Positions 5,961 through 8,288 of a stretch of DNA of 8,288 nucleotides are shown here, piece by piece. The DNA comes from Pseudomonadota bacterium (GTDB taxonomy: Bacteria; Pseudomonadota; Gammaproteobacteria; Steroidobacterales; Rariloculaceae). Position numbers and translations under genes: made by a program. The stretch covers positions 1 through 8,288 of the forward strand of contig VYEH01000063.1 of assembly GCA_009843005.1 (NCBI GenBank), read 5' to 3'. The notes beneath the pieces were generated by a model that worked only from the letters and a program-made list of their open reading frames with translations, was not told the origin of the DNA and did not search any database. The stretch's first letter is position 1. The number at the start of each line of letters is the position of its first letter.

Positions 5961-6704
5961 ATGAACAAAATTCTGCATTCAATCATTTCATTCATTCTGC
6001 TCTCGTTTTCGCTTGCGCTTGCCACTGCCCAGGCGCAGGTCAGTGTCGAGGAAGCCCTCGCTTCACCGGCGCGCCCCGAGGAAGACCGCGCCCGGGATGC
6101 GGGAAGAATGCCCGCACAAGTGCTGGAATTTTTCGGAATCGGGGCGGGGTCCCGCGTCGCCGATCTGTTGGCCGGGGGCGGTTACTACACGCGCATCCTG
6201 GTCCCGGTAGTGGGTCCCGATGGGGTTGTCTATGCGGGCAACAACCCGTTTTTCCTGCGCTTTGTCGAGGAAGAGATGAACGCGTTGCTGGCGGAACCCA
6301 GCTTCGAAAACGTCATGCGGATCGATGGCCCGGTGGATGAACTCGGCCTGCCCGACGACGGTTCCCTGGACGCGGCCATCATGGCTCTCGCCTACCACGG
6401 CCTGTTCCTGACCGAAGAGGATCGCGGCGAGTTGAACCGGCGCGTATTCGCGGCCCTCCGTCCCGGCGGCGTTTACGGAATCATCGATCACCACGCCGCT
6501 GAAGGCGCCGGCGCCAGCGTGGTCGAATCCCTGCACCGGATCGAGGAGCGCGTCATCGTGGACGAGATCACCGGCGCCGGATTCGCATTGGCCGCCAGCG
6601 GCGATTTCCTGTCGAATCCGGACGACGACCGCTCGCTGATCGTCTTCAATCCGGATATCCGGGGACGTACGGACCGTTTCGTGCTCAGGTTCGAAAAACC
6701 CTGA
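5961..6704 (+). CDS. Exported methyltransferase-fold protein (COG4798-like)
   Basis: This 247-residue protein has a signal peptide followed by a SAM-methyltransferase-like domain. ATG 5961 is chosen because it begins a clean signal sequence: MNK, a hydrophobic core at residues 5-21, and ATAQAQ as a likely cleavage site near residue 26. An earlier in-frame start at 5826 would add 45 Arg-rich residues ahead of it. The glycine-rich motif I is VADLLAGGGYYTRIL (66-80), then VGPDGVVYAGN (84-94), LRPGGVYGIIDHHA (166-179), and a typical end, GRTDRFVLRFEKP. These match the predicted-methyltransferase family COG4798, whose known members often carry signal peptides and have no established reaction. The DLLAGGGYYT loop is looser than the DxGxGxG of enzymes proven to bind SAM. 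Whether it methylates anything in the SAM-poor periplasm is unknown. It lies 131 nt after the pseudogene and converges on the next gene. Confidence 0.82.
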   Translation: MNKILHSIISFILLSFSLALATAQAQVSVEEALASPARPEEDRARDAGRMPAQVLEFFGIGAGSRVADLLAGGGYYTRILVPVVGPDGVVYAGNNPFFLRFVEEEMNALLAEPSFENVMRIDGPVDELGLPDDGSLDAAIMALAYHGLFLTEEDRGELNRRVFAALRPGGVYGIIDHHAAEGAGASVVESLHRIEERVIVDEITGAGFALAASGDFLSNPDDDRSLIVFNPDIRGRTDRFVLRFEKP

Positions 6705-6717
6705 CACCGGTGTACAG

Positions 6718-6736
6718 CGGCGGTTCGCGCCCGCCG
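6718..6736. terminator. Hairpin between convergent exported-protein genes
   Basis: CGGCGG (6718-6723) pairs with CCGCCG (6731-6736) around a seven-base loop, in the 51-nt gap between convergent stops at 6704 and 6756. The gap also holds a perfect palindrome, ACACCGGTGT (6704-6713), overlapping the last base of the upstream stop, and an 8-bp direct repeat, CGCCGGTC (6732-6739 and 6743-6750). There is no T-run, so termination here is only a possibility. Confidence 0.3.
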
Positions 6737-6755
6737 GTCATACGCCGGTCCGCCG

Positions 6756-7463
6756 TCAGTTCGCGGGCGTACGGCGGAAATGATAGTCGTACGGTGTTCC
6801 CGCCATCCGGGCGTTCATCCAGATCGCCAGCATGCCCTCGATGATGTCCGCCTCGCTCAACGGCCCGACGTCCATGGGCTCCAGCCCCATTCCCGACACC
6901 AATTCGGCTACCCGGGCCTTGGCGTCGGCATCGTCGCCCACCAGCGGTATGGTCACTGCCCCCCCGGGTTCGATCATCGTCCGGAAGCTCAGCGCATTGA
7001 ATGCCTTGACTACGGAGGAACCGGGCGCCGCCGCCTGAATCAATTCGGCATTGGAAGTATCCATCGTGTAGCGAAAAACGCCGTCGTCGCCTCGCTCAAT
7101 CCGGTTCGTCGGGTCGATGATGATCTTTCCCGACAAGTCACCAAGGCTGGCCGCGACTTCCTCGGCAACCTCGCCCGGAACGGCCAGCACCACCATGTCC
7201 GCTCCTACGACCGCTTCCGCCTGGGTGGTGGCCGACGCGTTGCCTGCGGTGCGTTCCACCAGGGACGCCACATCGTCCCGGTCCGGCTCCCGGGAGCCGT
7301 AGACGATGTCGTGGCCCTGGGCGGAGAACTCGGTCCCCAGCGCGCCCGCGACGTTGCCCGTGCCGATGACCGCAATGGTGTCGGCCACGGCGGGACCCAG
7401 GAGCGCAAAACTCATGGCAAGGGCGGCTAACCCGGCCGAAAACTTCCTGATTGACGTCGTCAT
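6756..7463 (-). CDS. Exported Rossmann-fold NADP/F420-oxidoreductase-like protein
   Basis: The 235-residue product resembles the NAD(P)-binding domain of NADPH-dependent F420 reductases (F420 oxidoreductase family). Strand 1 and the dinucleotide loop are DTIAVIGTGNVAGALG (28-43, GxGxxA at 34-39). HDIVYGSREP (51-60) follows, where the Ser-Arg would suit NADP phosphate. Then come a VVGADMVVLAVPG strand, KIIIDPTN (family form: D.TNP), SVVKAFNALS and a C-terminal helix. Ahead of strand 1 is a signal-like sequence: MTTSIRKF, a hydrophobic core at about residues 9-23, and a PAVA cleavage site near residue 27. Cleavage would leave strand 1 almost at the mature N-terminus, and no Met near strand 1 offers a cytoplasmic form. 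A good ribosome site, GGGGAG, lies eight bases before ATG 7463. The gene converges with the exported methyltransferase-like gene and diverges from the iorA-like gene. Enzyme activity, cofactor and substrate are not established; F420 use is not implied by the fold alone. Confidence 0.8.
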   Translation of the reverse strand: MTTSIRKFSAGLAALAMSFALLGPAVADTIAVIGTGNVAGALGTEFSAQGHDIVYGSREPDRDDVASLVERTAGNASATTQAEAVVGADMVVLAVPGEVAEEVAASLGDLSGKIIIDPTNRIERGDDGVFRYTMDTSNAELIQAAAPGSSVVKAFNALSFRTMIEPGGAVTIPLVGDDADAKARVAELVSGMGLEPMDVGPLSEADIIEGMLAIWMNARMAGTPYDYHFRRTPAN

Positions 7464-7489
7464 GTGTAGTTCTCCCCGCTGTCTGCAGC

Positions 7490-7541
7490 GATAGTGGATT
7501 CCAATTCCGGGCCAATACTATCCCAATACCCCGGTATTTTT
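7490..7541. promoter_or_regulatory. Nested repeats in the divergent promoter region upstream of the iorA-like gene
   Basis: This AT-richer patch holds three overlapping elements. GATAGT (7490-7495) is inverted as ACTATC (7517-7522). CCAATAC is repeated directly at 7512-7518 and 7523-7529, 11 bp apart, about one helical turn. AATACC (7525-7530) is inverted as GGTATT (7533-7538) and followed by T's to 7541. The patch lies just upstream of the minus-strand gene at 7463 and about 155 bases upstream of the iorA-like ATG. It is a plausible binding site for a regulator controlling one or both divergent genes. I see no convincing sigma-70 box pair. Confidence 0.4.
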
Positions 7542-7611
7542 GAACCGTTGCGACTTGCCGTGATTCGTGGCCCGAATTCCCGCGTGCCTCGCCGGTTTCG
7601 AGAGGCCGTAC

Positions 7612-7630
7612 GCCAGCCTGCCTTGCTGGC
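7612..7630. promoter_or_regulatory. Inverted repeat in the iorA-like leader region
   Basis: GCCAGC (7612-7617) is inverted as GCTGGC (7625-7630) with a seven-base spacer, 65 bases before the iorA-like ATG at 7696. It could be an operator half-site pair or a leader hairpin. TATGTT about 20 bases further downstream is a weak -10 candidate. The evidence is limited to the repeat itself. Confidence 0.3.
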
Positions 7631-7695
7631 ATCGGCACACCAACAGGGGTATGTTTGGACAAGATCGGACAGGCGCCTCAGGGGAGCGAAACAGC

Positions 7696-8160
7696 ATGGC
7701 AACCTTCACCCTCAACGGGGACAGTGTGACCGTCGAAGCCGAACCCGATGCACCGCTGCTTTGGGTCGTGCGCGAACATCTCGGGCTCACCGGAACCAAG
7801 TTCGGCTGCGGCATCGGGCAATGCGGCGCGTGCATCGTGCATGTGGACGGCGCCTCGACGTACGCCTGCCTGACCCCCGTATCGGCCGTGGAAGGCCGGC
7901 AGGTCACAACCATCGAAGGGCTTTCAGAGGATGGGACTCACCCGCTCCAGCAAGCCTGGATCGACGAGGAAGTACCCCAGTGCGGTTATTGCCAGCCCGG
8001 ACAGATCATGCGGGCCGCGGATCTACTGTCCGGCAATCCGCAACCGGGCCGCGATGAGATCGTGGCTCACATGAGCACCAACATCTGCCGCTGCGGGACC
8101 TACACCCGTATCGTCAGGGCCATCGAGCGCGCCGCGCGGGAGGCCGAAAATGAAGCGTAA
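7696..8160 (+). CDS. [2Fe-2S] small subunit of a molybdenum hydroxylase, IorA/CoxS type
   Basis: This 154-residue protein is the electron-transfer subunit of a xanthine-oxidase-family molybdenum hydroxylase. It carries both [2Fe-2S] clusters and passes electrons from the molybdenum site of the large subunit. The plant-ferredoxin-type cluster has C38-x4-C43-x2-C46 and C58 (FGCGIGQCGAC then YAC). The helical C-terminal cluster has C96-x2-C99 and C131-x-C133 (QCGYCQPGQI and NICRCGTY). All eight cysteines are present and the length is standard. ATG 7696 is chosen: GGGGAG (7681-7686) lies nine bases upstream, and the protein then begins ATFTLNGDSVTVE, the family N-terminus. It has no signal peptide of its own. 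Its last bases overlap the start of a large-subunit gene, so the two are translationally coupled. The absence of a separate FAD-subunit gene between them suits the two-subunit isoquinoline 1-oxidoreductase arrangement. The actual substrate (N-heterocycle or aldehyde) cannot be read here. Confidence 0.93.
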   Translation: MATFTLNGDSVTVEAEPDAPLLWVVREHLGLTGTKFGCGIGQCGACIVHVDGASTYACLTPVSAVEGRQVTTIEGLSEDGTHPLQQAWIDEEVPQCGYCQPGQIMRAADLLSGNPQPGRDEIVAHMSTNICRCGTYTRIVRAIERAAREAENEA

Positions 8161-8288
8161 CGACAATGTAGCAGGCGTGCCGACGACTTTTGCCGAACGG
8201 TCGCGCGACAATTCGGCGGGCGCGCCCACGTCGCGCCGCGAATTCATGCAAGGCGTGGGGGTTACGCTGACCGTGGGCGCCACAGGGA
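8150..8288 (+). CDS. Large (molybdenum-binding) subunit of IorB-type oxidoreductase, 3' partial with Tat signal
   Basis: ATG 8150 overlaps the end of the small-subunit gene by 11 nt in a different frame, and the frame is open to the window end (46 codons seen). The visible N-terminus is polar for about 27 residues and then has TSRREFMQGVGVTLTVGA, a twin-arginine motif (R29-R30, with Phe and Met at the expected places) leading into a mildly hydrophobic stretch. IorB-type large subunits of two-component molybdenum hydroxylases often begin with such a signal, and the gene order small-then-large subunit fits. The catalytic domain lies outside the window, so the family call rests on position and the signal. 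If the Tat signal works, the folded complex, with the signal-less small subunit attached, would be moved to or anchored at the periplasmic side. Confidence 0.8.
   Translation, partial: MKRNDNVAGVPTTFAERSRDNSAGAPTSRREFMQGVGVTLTVGATG

Noticed and set aside
5403..5982. Minus-strand frames over the acuI-like pseudogene and the following gap
   Set aside because: The products are dominated by Arg, Ser and Pro typical of antisense GC-rich frames. They do not explain the AcuI C-terminus seen on the plus strand.
6780..7430. Plus-strand frame opposite the exported Rossmann gene
   Set aside because: It is antisense to a gene with a clear signal peptide, ribosome site and GxGxxA motif, and the translated product lacks any protein-family pattern.
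7567..7695. Upstream extension of the iorA-like frame
   Set aside because: ATG 7696 has a GGGGAG ribosome site and gives the standard family N-terminus; the extension has no homologous look.
1..8288. CRISPR arrays, tRNA/rRNA genes, IS elements, phage or toxin-antitoxin genes
   Set aside because: Reading both strands I saw no regular repeat-spacer pattern, no cloverleaf-like sequence with a CCA end, no transposase motifs and no terminal inverted repeats with target duplications.

Overview
The window is GC-rich, gene-dense DNA that reads as a bacterial chromosome of the Pseudomonadota, probably a gammaproteobacterium. This rests on gene content: a tripartite tricarboxylate transporter (TctB and TctC), a PhhB-type pterin carbinolamine dehydratase, a DUF1640-like small membrane protein, biosynthetic-type alanine racemase, a YhdH/AcuI-family reductase and an IorAB-type molybdenum hydroxylase. 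No 16S rRNA gene or other decisive marker is present, so the taxon is an inference. I see no rRNA, tRNA, CRISPR array, IS element, phage gene or replication origin.

Layout. (1) 1-1514, plus strand: the C-terminal half of a TctB-like membrane subunit (cut by the window edge), then a complete TctC/Bug-type periplasmic solute receptor whose ATG lies six bases after a perfect TATAAT, a leaderless-promoter geometry. (2) 1570-3016, minus strand: reading in the direction of transcription, a small DUF1640-like coiled-coil/membrane protein, then phhB, then an unrecognised protein that may have a degenerate phospholipase-D-like fold. A triplicated CGCTGG-led repeat lies between phhB and the unknown gene. 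(3) 3207-3824, plus: a cytoplasmic class I SAM methyltransferase. (4) 3855-4943, minus: alanine racemase, convergent with the methyltransferase and divergent from the next gene. (5) 5006-5829, plus: an acuI/yhdH-like reductase that has lost roughly 50 internal codons and changed frame, so it is called a pseudogene. (6) 5961-6704, plus: a methyltransferase-fold protein with a signal peptide. (7) 6756-7463, minus: a Rossmann-fold NADP/F420-reductase-like protein, also with a signal peptide. (8) 7696-8288, plus: the [2Fe-2S] small subunit of an IorA/CoxS-type molybdenum hydroxylase, overlapping by 11 nt the start of its large subunit, which has a twin-arginine signal and runs off the window.

How it fits together. 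The left part is a periplasmic-binding-protein-dependent carboxylate uptake system. The middle is a patchwork of unrelated housekeeping and accessory genes on alternating strands. The right part is notable because three neighbouring transcription units encode envelope-targeted proteins with folds that normally bind cytoplasmic cofactors (SAM, NADP/F420) or carry a molybdenum cofactor. Nothing here is clearly a new defence or mobile system. The most interesting items are the decayed acuI gene, the exported cofactor-fold proteins, the unknown gene with its upstream repeats, and the leaderless tctC promoter.
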